A stretch of 64,000 nt of DNA from positions 1,855,001 to 1,919,000 of the forward strand of contig NZ_RQHT01000014.1 in the NCBI RefSeq assembly GCF_004770905.1, in the 5' to 3' direction. The translations under genes and the position numbers were made by a program. The DNA comes from Leptospira bandrabouensis. GTDB lineage: Bacteria; Spirochaetota; Leptospiria; Leptospirales; Leptospiraceae. Of this stretch, positions 9,901-18,038 are shown piece after piece (the stretch's first letter is position 1; every line of letters starts with the position of its first letter). The notes beneath the pieces are model-generated. The model was not told where the DNA came from. It saw nothing but the letters and a program-made list of their open reading frames with translations, and did no database searches.

Positions 9901-10542
9901 GAAAATGTGAGTGTTATGTTTACTGATTTTAAAGGGTTTACTCAAATCGCGGAAGTCTTATCACCACAAGAATTGATTCGAGATTTAGATGCTTGTTTTG
10001 TTCAGTTTGATAAAATTACGGAAAGATATAAATTAGAGAAACTAAAGACGATTGGAGATAGTTATATGTGTGCTGGTGGAATTCCAAAACGAAATCAAAC
10101 ACATGCAATCGATTCAGTTCTTGCTGCATTGGAGATCCAAGCATTTATGAATTTAATGAAACAAATCAAAGCAGATCAAGGATTACCATTTTGGGAACTT
10201 CGATTAGGAATTCATTCAGGTCCGTTAGTTGCAGGTGTGATTGGAGAAAAGAAATTTGCCTATGATGTTTGGGGAGATACAGTGAACACTGCTTCTAGAA
10301 TGGAATCTTCGGGGACTCCAGGAAAAATCAATGTTAGTGGTGAAACCTATGATCTCATTAAAGACGTTTTTGAATGCGAATACAGGGGAAAAATAAATGC
10401 CAAAAACAAAGGTGAAGTCGAAATGTTTTATGTTCTAGGACTAAAAACGGAATTTTCCCTATCAGAAGATAAACGAACACCGAATGGAAATTTTTGGAAA
10501 TATTACGAAACATTGGCAGGGACTAGAGAACATGTCGCTTAA
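6931..10542 (+). CDS. Membrane-bound class III adenylate cyclase with two GAF domains
   Basis: A 1203-residue cyclase making cAMP from ATP. Residues 1-560 are about sixteen hydrophobic helices (a 7TM-like sensor region and more). Two GAF domains follow (about 605-745 and 785-935), then a short coiled coil (EEERRKNEKLLLNILP) and the catalytic domain (about 980-1165). Metal-binding Asp999 (VMFTDFKGFT) and Asp1043 (KTIGDSYM) are present. Lys1039 and Asp1112 (AYDVWG) are the pair that selects adenine over guanine, and Asn1119 and Arg1123 (VNTASRM) stabilise the transition state, so the enzyme should be active and ATP-specific. ATG follows TGAGGA. The 3' end overlaps the response-regulator gene, which indicates one operon with the two-component pair. 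Confidence 0.88.
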   Translation: MLPFPELSTNPSTIEYIWHKLPWAIPNFFTTLVGLTLTALGILALKRSENRKLLFSFICFCFSFASLGLVLSLRTLLQDQPTLLFWNRVGYFGVILLSPSAAFLTYYLTNQSYRYLIISGLLAMFTLVFGYYGLFTHYDFTGGWFIYSFGKYPIAELPLKIWGVILVINYIFVYTPTSIHYWMKNQKDFESKKFLFLGLHICSFLLITNLLSLVGYPVFPLSSFAFLPLSILGYGIFRSDFLNLNDLLFKQRGLFYFLSGFITTILILIAYLVSFYLHPSDQITAYNRPYFLIPLFSSVMVFALAIYIAGSNPDIKLNMLASISFFLAGAFTIVMVTFKFDLPLIVHRRLEQIFYTLFVFTPGIHLRFCYALFGRKSPKMVRLLDFGSLLLSFILWTPYFFGGFYEYSFGRISSGNFGLNAFGLLGMIGMTFFLKEWITIWKEKRNRMANLIVLSLFFGDILIFLNLPATMGIPLYSFGELQCIPALLISIFIIKLGAIPTSGQATLIGNRVSLMILFFVPLSMSFYVLNLSEVFPLSITIYHALFVASPIGLAFYLVSFVFLRSTAVKLDQTMFALAKEKVKADNALIQSEEAKKEIEAINFLTKVINSESELPKIITAIAEYVNQKYGIMGTWLFLLDENHGEIKSVHAEAFIDASEEQRAFVNNLRIPMNESGGIAYLVWKRKKSMLLPQIKRFEFEIDKRIGEGVKATSFLHVPLVLKNETIGLIMFSNFQERLNLTKSQARSIEHLCAQVAGVIQRVHLLRQTEKQKKDILALNGFIKDINENMDIHLIMKKIHNYVKTNFGIMYYSLLVVDGEKRYLRFLEMEVPEYVTEFQKNRIYEMRVPLKGAAGGHQMTLRKKKPIYMPKDLEKIERLLSEDEKWVINVCKITSFLFIPMILNGEVVGLLDLSNSDKSMDLTDEDISKLSILGEQLAGIIYGSALFQELEISRNIAEEERRKNEKLLLNILPVDIAKELKEKGATEPILYENVSVMFTDFKGFTQIAEVLSPQELIRDLDACFVQFDKITERYKLEKLKTIGDSYMCAGGIPKRNQTHAIDSVLAALEIQAFMNLMKQIKADQGLPFWELRLGIHSGPLVAGVIGEKKFAYDVWGDTVNTASRMESSGTPGKINVSGETYDLIKDVFECEYRGKINAKNKGEVEMFYVLGLKTEFSLSEDKRTPNGNFWKYYETLAGTREHVA

Positions 10543-11191
10543 AAATGAAAGTATAGTTGAACCTAATAAGATCAAAATTGGAATTTTGGAAAATGACGAT
10601 TTCTTTCTGGAAGAGCTAAAAAATCGTATCTCTGAATTGGACAATGTATCGGAGATTCTTTTTTGGAAAACTGGTGAGATGCTTTTACGAGATCCCAAAC
10701 ATAAAAATATCGATATATTATTTTTGGATATTATGTTACCAGGTATAAGCGGAATCGAAGTCGTAAAAAATTTATCAGAGAAAAATGAAAACGTAAAAGT
10801 AATTATGTTAACCAATATGAATTCTGATGAGATGATTTTTAATTCTATTAAAAATGGTGCACTTGGTTACCTTTTAAAATCGGAATTAGGTCAGATAAAA
10901 AATATTGTAGAAGTTCTGTTAGGTGGCGGAGCTTATATCACTCCGACTATTGCGCTAAGAGTGTTTTCTAGTTTTAGGCGTCCTATTGATAGGCCAAAAG
11001 TATATTTAACGGATCGGGAAAAACAAATTCTGGAATTACTAGTCAAAGGGAAAACCATTCCGTTGGTATCAAAATTTTTGGATTTAAGTGAACATACGGT
11101 GCAAGGCTATGTAAAATCGATTTATCGAAAATTGCAGGTTCATAATCGATCTGAATTAGCGCTCAAAGTGCAAGAATATTTTATTTTATAA
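10532..11191 (+). CDS. NarL/FixJ-family response regulator
   Basis: Receiver domain (about residues 13-130) with acidic residues ENDD, phospho-acceptor Asp66 in LFLDIMLPG and the conserved Lys in GYLLKSE, then a LuxR-type helix-turn-helix (about 155-219: LTDREKQILELLVKGKT, HTVQGYVKSIYRKL). It is a DNA-binding output regulator. I chose the ATG at 10532, which follows GACTAGAGAAC and overlaps the cyclase stop. An in-frame start at 10484 would add 16 residues inside the cyclase gene. The stop overlaps the kinase ATG (TAATG), so it is coupled to its likely partner kinase. Confidence 0.88.
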   Translation: MSLKNESIVEPNKIKIGILENDDFFLEELKNRISELDNVSEILFWKTGEMLLRDPKHKNIDILFLDIMLPGISGIEVVKNLSEKNENVKVIMLTNMNSDEMIFNSIKNGALGYLLKSELGQIKNIVEVLLGGGAYITPTIALRVFSSFRRPIDRPKVYLTDREKQILELLVKGKTIPLVSKFLDLSEHTVQGYVKSIYRKLQVHNRSELALKVQEYFIL

Positions 11192-13077
11192 TGAGATGTT
11201 TTGGAAAAATTATTTTATTTTTGATAATCGCGACGATTCCAGTAAATTGTTACCAAAAATTAAGTGAAAAGTTTCAAAATAGCGCCTACATAGATTTATC
11301 TGATACAAATTGGGAAAATTCGCTTCCAATTAATTTATCATCTGGTTGGGAGTTCTATTGGAACCAGTTATTCGATCCAAAGGTTTTTCCGATAAATTCT
11401 CTGTTAGGTGGTGTTCCAATTGTTGAATTTCGGCCTTGGACTAATCTAGATTTAGCGGGCCAGAAGTTTTCTGCAAAAGGTTTTGCAACCTATCGTAAAA
11501 GAATTAAGGTTCAAAATAGTTCTAAGTTAAAACATTTTTCTATTTATTTTATGCATTTGTTTTCTTCATCTAAAGTTTACATCAATGGTGAACTTATTCA
11601 GGAGAAAGGAAAGGTATCCTCTCAACTTGCTGAAGTTATACCTGATAGAACAAATTCAACGATTGAGTTTTTAACAGACCAATTAGAACTGGATATAGTT
11701 ATTCAAATTGCAAATCAAGATTTTTATCAGGGTGGGCCAAGAGGTGAGTTTTTAATTGGTTATCCTCCGCAAATCGATTTGTATAAAAGCAGGAATCTAA
11801 TTGTTGAAATTTTTGTTTTTGGACTAATTTTCGGATCTGTTTTGTATCATCTTTCATTTTATTTCATTAACCGTAACCAACGTGCCTTCTTATATTTTTC
11901 AATAGTCTGTATAACCTTTTTAATTCGAATCCCTTTTTTAAATAGCAAATCACACGGTTATTTTATTCCAATGCAGAGTTTTGAGTTTCAGTCTATATGG
12001 TTACATTATGTAAATATCTTCACCTTTCTGTTTTCTATTTTATTTTTGAGTGAATTGTTTAGGTCGAAACAATACAAATACATAAAAAATTTCTTCTTTA
12101 TTGGCGCTATCCTTGCTTTGTTTACTCCATTTGTTTCTAAAACTTTTCAATATTATCTGAATTTTCTTTATCTCGTTGTGTATTTGGTAATGTTTTTGGC
12201 ATTCTCTTTTTATTTACTTTATAAACATAAAAAAGAAGCACAGGGATTGTATTCTATGGGAATTGCTCTCTTCTCACTTGCTTTGTTTTGTATTTTATCA
12301 ATATCTCTTAACTTTTATGGCGTTCACGGCGGATTATATCTAATTCTAGGATATTTGTTTTATGTAATTTTTCAGACGGTGTCTTTGAGTAAATTTTTTG
12401 CCTACGCTATTGAATCTAGAGCAAATATAGAAATGGCCTTACATGAAGAATCTTTACAAGCTTTGTCAAAACAAAGGGCAGAAATGCAATTAATGGTTCA
12501 CGACCAATTGGGCGCGAATTTAACGGATCTAAAGGTTTTTTTGGAAAGAAAAATGTTAAGTTTAAACGAATCGGTAAAACAATCTTTTGATCTGGATTAT
12601 ATTTATGATCGAGTTGTTTCGATCATCCAATCGCTCCGTAACCAATTACTTTACATAGAAGATCAAAATTTAATTTTTGAAAACTTTGTCACAGGCTTAC
12701 ATTTAACTTTATTAAGAAGATATTCTGATGTTGGGAGAGAGTTTGAGTTTTCTCCATCTAATGAATTTTTGAATTATTTCAATGAAATAAAAATTATCGG
12801 TAAAAACCAAAGTTATTTTTTGAATATATATTATATGTTATATGAAGTTTGTACTAATGATATTAAGTATGGTAGAGGCGAATCTGTTTGGAAATTAGAT
12901 TTTATTAATGGCACTTTTAGTATTAATCAAAGAAACTTACTGAACCTATCAATTCAAAAACAAAAGACTGACTTCGATTTGAAAAGCATTAAAAAGAGAT
13001 TATCACTATTGAATGGAAACTTGGAGGTTAAGATTTCCGATGAAAGTTTCCAATTGAAAATTCAGTTTCCAGCTTGA
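11191..13077 (+). CDS. 7TM-DISM sensor kinase of the NarX/DesK type
   Basis: A 628-residue sensor. A signal segment or lipobox-like start (IPVNCYQ) is followed by an extracytoplasmic DISMED2-type jelly roll (about 30-200: LSSGWEFYWNQLFDP, FATYRKRIKV). Then come seven membrane helices (about 205-410), a coiled coil and a HisKA_3-type dimerisation box with His437 in MVHDQLGANLTDL. The ATP-binding domain keeps an N-box (EVCTNDIKYG), but the usual glycine-rich G-box is replaced by KTDFDLKSIKKRLSLLNGNL, so catalytic strength is doubtful. It overlaps the response regulator by one base and probably signals to it. The carbohydrate-binding-like ectodomain suggests a small-molecule ligand. Confidence 0.8.
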   Translation: MRCFGKIILFLIIATIPVNCYQKLSEKFQNSAYIDLSDTNWENSLPINLSSGWEFYWNQLFDPKVFPINSLLGGVPIVEFRPWTNLDLAGQKFSAKGFATYRKRIKVQNSSKLKHFSIYFMHLFSSSKVYINGELIQEKGKVSSQLAEVIPDRTNSTIEFLTDQLELDIVIQIANQDFYQGGPRGEFLIGYPPQIDLYKSRNLIVEIFVFGLIFGSVLYHLSFYFINRNQRAFLYFSIVCITFLIRIPFLNSKSHGYFIPMQSFEFQSIWLHYVNIFTFLFSILFLSELFRSKQYKYIKNFFFIGAILALFTPFVSKTFQYYLNFLYLVVYLVMFLAFSFYLLYKHKKEAQGLYSMGIALFSLALFCILSISLNFYGVHGGLYLILGYLFYVIFQTVSLSKFFAYAIESRANIEMALHEESLQALSKQRAEMQLMVHDQLGANLTDLKVFLERKMLSLNESVKQSFDLDYIYDRVVSIIQSLRNQLLYIEDQNLIFENFVTGLHLTLLRRYSDVGREFEFSPSNEFLNYFNEIKIIGKNQSYFLNIYYMLYEVCTNDIKYGRGESVWKLDFINGTFSINQRNLLNLSIQKQKTDFDLKSIKKRLSLLNGNLEVKISDESFQLKIQFPA

Positions 13078-13116
13078 TCGAAGTTATTTGTTAAACTATT
13101 CGCTTTGATTAAAAGT

Positions 13117-13743
13117 TTAGTTTTCTTCATTTTCTATCCAACCACTATAACCCCCGCCAAAACGTGATACGGTGATTTCGCGTGATTTCAAGAGATTCAT
13201 TGCATTCACAGATAACAAACAAAGTGGTCCTCGGCAATAGACGATAACCTCTTTGGTTTTAGGAAATTTATGAGTTAATAGATCGTTGTATGGAACGTTT
13301 ATTGCTTCAGGAATATGGCCTTTTTTATATTCTTCTTTAGAACGCACATCAATAAGGAGGGTACCGCCTTTTTTTATTTTCTTTTGCAGTTCCGTATAGT
13401 TGATGTTTTGTTTTGTAGAGGAAACCGCAGCATTAGAAGGGATTTCTCGTTCTGCCATACTAAACACTGCAAACTTTTCTAAAGCGAAAAACAAATCTTT
13501 CATTGGTCCTTGTTCCCAACGGTAAAGAATTCTTTTTCCGTCTCTACGAGTAGTAACCAAATTTGTTTTTTTTAAAGCCTGGAGGTGTTGAGAAGTATTG
13601 GCAACTGGGATGCCTGATTCTTCAGACAAAATCTCCACTGATTTTTCACCATTTGATAAAAGTTGGAGTAAAATCAGGCGAGATTCGTTTCCAAGCATAC
13701 TGGCAACTTCGCTCATACGTGGAATGATTTCCATACTTCTCAT
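13117..13743 (-). CDS. ArsR-family repressor fused to a rhodanese domain
   Basis: A 208-residue regulator. Residues 5-95 are an ArsR winged helix (EVASMLGNESRLILLQLLSNGEKSVEIL, VANTSQHLQALKKTNLV). Residues 115-205 are a rhodanese domain with LIDVRSKEEYKKGHIPEAINVPY and the active-site loop VYCRGPLCL, whose first Cys can carry a persulfide. ArsR-rhodanese proteins are thought to sense sulfur or redox state. It is divergent from a DUF2938/MFS pair across a perfect 38-bp palindrome, so it probably represses both sides. ATG at 13743 is taken. The codon-4 ATG at 13734 is also possible. Confidence 0.85.
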   Translation of the reverse strand: MRSMEIIPRMSEVASMLGNESRLILLQLLSNGEKSVEILSEESGIPVANTSQHLQALKKTNLVTTRRDGKRILYRWEQGPMKDLFFALEKFAVFSMAEREIPSNAAVSSTKQNINYTELQKKIKKGGTLLIDVRSKEEYKKGHIPEAINVPYNDLLTHKFPKTKEVIVYCRGPLCLLSVNAMNLLKSREITVSRFGGGYSGWIENEEN

Positions 13744-13816
13744 ATACTATCTCACTAAAAAAGAAAAATCCGATTTCAGGCAAGAAATTTTGTATCCGCT
13801 AATAAAAAACTATAGA

Positions 13817-13854
13817 CATTCTATCATTCAATAAAACAATTGAATGATAGAATG
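13817..13854. promoter_or_regulatory. 38-bp perfect palindrome, probable ArsR-rhodanese operator
   Basis: The left arm CATTCTATCATTCAAT (13817-13832) is exactly repeated in inverted form at 13839-13854 around a 6-base spacer. It lies in the gap between the divergent ArsR-rhodanese gene (start 13743) and the DUF2938 gene (start 13871), directly before the latter's ribosome site. Position and symmetry fit autoregulation plus control of the divergent transporter genes. Confidence 0.7.
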
Positions 13855-13870
13855 AATGTTGGAGGATATT

Positions 13871-14371
13871 ATGGCTTTTCTTTTAGAAAATTATTGGAAG
13901 ATCGTTCCTGTTGGAATAGGTGCTACGGCAGCTATGGACATTTGGAGGTTTCTATTACAGAAAACGTTTGGTGTGAGTTCGCTTGATCTGGGGCTTTTGG
14001 GGCGTTGGGTTGGTTATCTGTTTCGAGGGAAAATTTTCCATACCTCGATGGGAAAAGCTGAGGCGATCCCGAATGAAACCAAACTGGGTTGGACCTCCCA
14101 TTATGCCATAGGGATTTTCTTTTCCTTTCTTTTGCCTGTCATTTGGGGAGAAGAGTGGTTAAAGAATCCGACGGTCCAACCTGCAATTCTTGTGGGCGTT
14201 GGAACTGTTTTGGCTCCTTGGTTGTTCATGCAACCGGCTATGGGAATAGGGATTGCTGCTTCCAAAACTCCCAAACCTTACCAAGTGCGTCTTAGAAATA
14301 TTGCCATTCACATTGTCTATGGACTTGGACTTTATGGATCTGCTCTTCTAACAAATGTTTTGTTCCGTTAA
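13871..14371 (+). CDS. DUF2938 membrane protein
   Basis: A 166-residue integral membrane protein with about four helices. It matches DUF2938 by GRWVGYLFRGKIFH, the TKLGWTSHYAIG block and APWLFMQPAMGIGIAASKTP. The family's role is not known, and members often sit beside ArsR or transporter genes. I place the start at ATG 13871 because TTGGAGG lies just ahead of it. The ATG at 13856 would overlap that ribosome site and nearly touch the palindrome. The MFS gene follows 21 bases after the stop, so the two are probably one operon under the ArsR-rhodanese regulator. Confidence 0.75.
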   Translation: MAFLLENYWKIVPVGIGATAAMDIWRFLLQKTFGVSSLDLGLLGRWVGYLFRGKIFHTSMGKAEAIPNETKLGWTSHYAIGIFFSFLLPVIWGEEWLKNPTVQPAILVGVGTVLAPWLFMQPAMGIGIAASKTPKPYQVRLRNIAIHIVYGLGLYGSALLTNVLFR

Positions 14372-14392
14372 GTTTAGGATGAGGAATTTTTT

Positions 14393-15541
14393 ATGAAATA
14401 TATTATTGTTACTGCAGTCATTGTTCTTTTGGGATTTTTTTCCGTGGGTATTCCCATTGCAACACTTCCGGGATTTATTAAAGGAACCTTAGGTTTAAGT
14501 GATGTTTGGCTTGGGATCATACTAGGAACTCAGTCACTTGTGACATTACTAAGTCGCCATCATTCCGGTTCGCTATCGGATTTAAAAGGTCCAAAAGTGG
14601 CAGTGCTCCGGGGAATATTTTTTAGTGTGATTTCCGGTTTTGTTAGCTTCGGTGTCGTTTATTTTCAAGGAACATTGGGACTTGTCATTCTCCTTCTTGC
14701 ACGAATCGTGTTGGGTTACTCAGAGAGTTTACTCATCACGGGTGCCCTTTCTTGGGGTGTTGGTTTGGTTGGATCAGCTAACGCTGGTCGTGTGATGGCT
14801 TGGAGTGGAATGGCGATGTATGCAGCGATTGCCATCTCTGCACCCTTAGGGTTTCTAATGGTTCATCAATTTGGATTTCAGGGTGGGGTGGTTCTATCGA
14901 TATTATTTCCTATCTTTGCAGGAATCATTTCCTATTTTGTTCCTAAAGTTCCACCTGCAAGTCAAGTGCGGATTCCATTTTATCAAGTGGTTCCCAAAGT
15001 TTGGAAACATGGTCTAGGACTATTTTTTGCCGCCGTTTGTTTTGCGGGGATTGCAGGTTTTAATACATTACTTTTTAAAGAAAAAGGATGGGCGAATGCA
15101 GAGTGGGTGATGGTCATTTTTGGAACTGCCTATGTAGCTGCTCGAATCTTTTTTGCTCAAACAGTAGACCAGTATGGTGGTAAAAAAATTGCCATGATTT
15201 TCTCTGCTGTTGCGATACTCGGACAAGGTTTGTTATGGCAGACAAATCATTCTTCCTTGGCATTTTTAGGTGCCGCACTGACAGGTTTTGGTTATTCACT
15301 CGTGTTCCCTGCCTTTGGTGTAGAAGCCGTTAAAAATATGGAAGCAAAGTTTCGCGGTGTCGCTCTTGGAGCTTATGTAGCTTTTTTTGATCTAGCATTG
15401 GGAGTGACAGGACCGCTAGCGGGTTTTGTAGCCAATCACTTTGGTTATGCGGCAGTGTATGCTTTTGGAATGGTCACTTGTATGGTTTCTTTTCTCATTG
15501 CCTTTAGTTTAAAAGATACTAAAAAATTGAACGAAGCCTAA
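14393..15541 (+). CDS. MFS transporter (YhhS/arabinose-efflux type)
   Basis: A 382-residue permease with about twelve helices in two halves (382 residues is usual for this group). MFS features include LGLSDVWLGIILGTQSLVTLLSRHHSGSLSDLKGPK, the loop 2-3 signature variant, and GYSLVFPAFGVEAVKNM with FRGVALGAYVAFFDLALGVTGP in the second half, typical of YhhS-like exporters. ATG follows GGATGAGGAA. It is probably co-transcribed with the DUF2938 gene. The substrate cannot be read from the sequence. Control by a sulfur-sensing-type repressor suggests export of a reactive or toxic compound, which is inference. Confidence 0.8.
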   Translation: MKYIIVTAVIVLLGFFSVGIPIATLPGFIKGTLGLSDVWLGIILGTQSLVTLLSRHHSGSLSDLKGPKVAVLRGIFFSVISGFVSFGVVYFQGTLGLVILLLARIVLGYSESLLITGALSWGVGLVGSANAGRVMAWSGMAMYAAIAISAPLGFLMVHQFGFQGGVVLSILFPIFAGIISYFVPKVPPASQVRIPFYQVVPKVWKHGLGLFFAAVCFAGIAGFNTLLFKEKGWANAEWVMVIFGTAYVAARIFFAQTVDQYGGKKIAMIFSAVAILGQGLLWQTNHSSLAFLGAALTGFGYSLVFPAFGVEAVKNMEAKFRGVALGAYVAFFDLALGVTGPLAGFVANHFGYAAVYAFGMVTCMVSFLIAFSLKDTKKLNEA

Positions 15542-15554
15542 AGATTGCAGTGTT

Positions 15555-15596
15555 TTAGCCAAAAGGAACTTTCATTCCATTGTTTCTTTTGGCTAA
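15555..15596. terminator. Bidirectional terminator between convergent MFS and AraC genes
   Basis: A perfect 11-bp inverted repeat, TTAGCCAAAAG (15555-15565) and CTTTTGGCTAA (15586-15596), lies between the MFS stop and the AraC stop and overlaps the latter. T-rich flanks on both sides suit termination from both directions. Confidence 0.6.
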
Positions 15597-16687
15597 GATT
15601 TGTATTTTCTTCGATACTCTGAAGGTGTTAACTGGGTAAGTTCTTTAAAGGCCCTATTAAAAGCATTTTTGGAATTAAAGCCAATATCAAAACCAATGCG
15701 AAGTACAGGTGTCTCTGATTCTAATAATGCAATTTTCGCTAATGTTATCCTTTTTTCTCGTATAATTTCAATTAGACTTTGGCCATAATACCGATTGCAA
15801 ACTTGTGAAGTGGTATGAGAGGATACTCCAAGAATTTCAGAAATTTTGTTAAGAGTTAAATCTCCATCTGAAATGGTATTTTTGTCATTCAAAAGAACAT
15901 CGAATTGTTTTCCTAACTCAGTTAATTTTTGATCCGATAGGTAAGACTTTTGGTATTTGTTTGTGTTTTGATTCGAACTAAAAATTTGGTGGTTCTCATC
16001 TTCTTTTTGATCGAGATAAATGCGGTGCCATGCAAAACCAAGAATCCATACCGAAAAACCAATGTTAGATATACTTTCTGAAATTTGCCCAGGAATAAAA
16101 ATACAAAGTAGAATGCAGAGAAATAACCAAAACACCAAAAGCAAAATATATTGAGAAAAAAGTTTTCCTTCTCTGAGAAAATCTTTCGGAAATTCACTGA
16201 GAACCAATTGGAATCGGAAACGGGTTCGCATAAAAACAATGAGTGAGAAGAATAAAGTCATCATTTGGAGCAAGTTTGATTCACTGAATACTTCGATAGG
16301 AAGTGTGTTCTTTAGAAACAAAAGTTTCTTTTCTCCATTCAATAGAAAAAATGGAATATGAAAGATAAAAAATAAAATTGGAACCAATAGAAACAATCCG
16401 AACCAAATGCGATTTTCTTTGGGAATTCCAAAATACCTGGTTACGGCAAATGAAAAAAACGGAGCTATGCTAAATCCGAACCCATATCCTAATTTGATAA
16501 GATGAGGAAATTCATTCAGGTTTCCTGAAAAATAAACCAGGTTACAGATCATAATGATGGAAAGAAAAAAAAATAAAAAACCTAAGTCACGACTGAACTT
16601 TCTACCTTTATTTTCTTCGCGATAGAAGTAAAGGCCAAGAAACACAGACTGTATAAAACCTGCACCGAGTAAGATAGTTCCAATCAT
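15593..16687 (-). CDS. AraC-family regulator with N-terminal membrane domain
   Basis: A 364-residue protein. The N-terminal 220 residues hold about six to seven hydrophobic helices (FIQSVFLGLYFYREE through IGFSVWILGFAWH). The C-terminal 100 residues are an AraC double helix-turn-helix (DGDLTLNKISEILGVSSHTTSQVCNRYYG, LRIGFDIGFNSKNAFNRAFKELTQLTPSEYRRKY). Membrane-tethered AraC proteins of this kind are common in Leptospira and probably sense an envelope signal. It is divergent from a small exported protein and a DUF4386 protein, which are likely targets. Confidence 0.85.
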   Translation of the reverse strand: MIGTILLGAGFIQSVFLGLYFYREENKGRKFSRDLGFLFFFLSIIMICNLVYFSGNLNEFPHLIKLGYGFGFSIAPFFSFAVTRYFGIPKENRIWFGLFLLVPILFFIFHIPFFLLNGEKKLLFLKNTLPIEVFSESNLLQMMTLFFSLIVFMRTRFRFQLVLSEFPKDFLREGKLFSQYILLLVFWLFLCILLCIFIPGQISESISNIGFSVWILGFAWHRIYLDQKEDENHQIFSSNQNTNKYQKSYLSDQKLTELGKQFDVLLNDKNTISDGDLTLNKISEILGVSSHTTSQVCNRYYGQSLIEIIREKRITLAKIALLESETPVLRIGFDIGFNSKNAFNRAFKELTQLTPSEYRRKYKS

Positions 16688-16824
16688 TTGAAGAATATTC
16701 CATAACTGTCAGATGATTCAAAGAATGAAATTAGTTTTTTTTATAAAAGATAGGTCCCATCCGATGGGGTGGGGCGACAAAGGATTGGTTTTGAGTTACA
16801 CTTACTTTCAAAAAAGGAAAACAT

Positions 16825-17295
16825 TTGAAATTAGTTATTTGGCTCATTCCATTCTTCTTCGTTTTGATACAAGATCCAGTTTTCGGAAATTCTAATTTTT
16901 CAAAAGAAGAATACAGTGCAAATTTTTTTCGTGCTCCTTCCGTCGGCGGCGAGTATAGAAAAGACCAGTTTTCTATACATGGAGGTTATTATGTTACCAA
17001 TTTTGATCCTGGAATCACAACTGAGTTTTATAAAGTTGGATTTGGTTATTGGTTTTTACCTACGAAGTTAAATTCATTTATAGAACAACCATCATCCTTT
17101 TATACTTATTTATCCTATGGAAAAGGAATTAATTTAGGATATAAAAATAAAGATTCATTTATGTACGAATTGGGTTATCGATTTATGTTGTGGAAAGGTC
17201 TTAGTTTTCGTTTCGGTATCATTCTACTTGTTGCAGATGGTGCCTCTCCAGAACTCAATCCCACACCGGGAATTAGTTATTCAGTATTTTTTTAA
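16825..17295 (+). CDS. Small exported protein, possibly outer-membrane beta-barrel
   Basis: A 156-residue protein with a signal peptide (IWLIPFFFVLIQDPVFGNS, cleavage near residue 22). Alternating aromatic strands follow (FSIHGGYYVTNF, YKVGFGYWF, FYTYLSYGKGINLGYK, FMYELGYRFMLW, LSFRFGIIL) and the C-terminus is Phe (SYSVFF), as expected of a small outer-membrane barrel. The TTG start at 16825 has AAGGA 8 bases upstream, and no ATG is available at this point. The DUF4386 gene begins 10 bases after the stop, suggesting one unit divergent from the AraC regulator. The family is not recognised. Confidence 0.55.
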   Translation: MKLVIWLIPFFFVLIQDPVFGNSNFSKEEYSANFFRAPSVGGEYRKDQFSIHGGYYVTNFDPGITTEFYKVGFGYWFLPTKLNSFIEQPSSFYTYLSYGKGINLGYKNKDSFMYELGYRFMLWKGLSFRFGIILLVADGASPELNPTPGISYSVFF

Positions 17296-17305
17296 AGAGG
17301 AAAGT

Positions 17306-18028
17306 ATGCAAAATCAAACAATCAAAGAAAATCGTTATATAGGAATGATATTTATTATGATTCCCTTACTCATTCAAATACCCTATACAATCTTAATTTT
17401 GAATTTTCAATATCCTGATATTTTGCGGGAACCAGCTGAGACTATTTTAACGGAATTTCACAAGGCCGGTCCTTTCCTTGTGTGGACTTGGTGGTTTTTT
17501 GGAATTTCGGGACTACCACTTCTTTTTGGGTACCTTTATTTGTATCAAATGACAAAAAAAAATAACCCATTATTGTCTTTAGCGGCTGTTATGTTTGGAA
17601 TCGTTTCTTTGTTTTTTCAGTTGGTTGGGCTTTTGCGATGGGTGTTTGTTGTTCCTATCCTTGCTAATTTGTATATGGATCCACTCAGTTCTGATTTAGT
17701 GAAAACTGCGGTTTTAGTTAATTTCCAAGCTATTCACCATTTGTTTGGTGTTTTGATTGGTGAACATTTAGGCCAACTCTTTACCATTCTTTGGATGTTG
17801 ATGGTTTCTATTTTGATTTGGAGAGATCAAGTTTTTCCAAGATGGATTGCCGTTTTCGGAATGGTTTCTTCCTTGGTTTATATTTTAGCGCAATGGGAAT
17901 TGTTTGCCATAGTAATTCCTTATGTAAAAGAAATTCCTCTGACTGGTCTTTTGGGAAGTTTGTTTTGGCTTTTATGGATGGTTTGTATAGGATTTCAAAT
18001 ATTTAAAACAAAAAACGATGTGAAGTAA
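17306..18028 (+). CDS. DUF4386-like membrane protein
   Basis: A 240-residue protein with about six membrane helices. The pattern of an N-terminal RYIGMIFIMIPLLIQIPYTIL, a central KTAVLVNFQAIHHLFGVLIGEHLGQLFTILWM and a late FPRWIAVFGMVSSLVYILAQWE matches DUF4386, a family of unknown function often seen near transcriptional regulators. ATG 17306 has AAAGAGGAAAG just before it. A longer frame from 17228 runs through the end of the preceding gene and is rejected as the start. Confidence 0.7.
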   Translation: MQNQTIKENRYIGMIFIMIPLLIQIPYTILILNFQYPDILREPAETILTEFHKAGPFLVWTWWFFGISGLPLLFGYLYLYQMTKKNNPLLSLAAVMFGIVSLFFQLVGLLRWVFVVPILANLYMDPLSSDLVKTAVLVNFQAIHHLFGVLIGEHLGQLFTILWMLMVSILIWRDQVFPRWIAVFGMVSSLVYILAQWELFAIVIPYVKEIPLTGLLGSLFWLLWMVCIGFQIFKTKNDVK

Positions 18029-18038
18029 AATTCAAATG

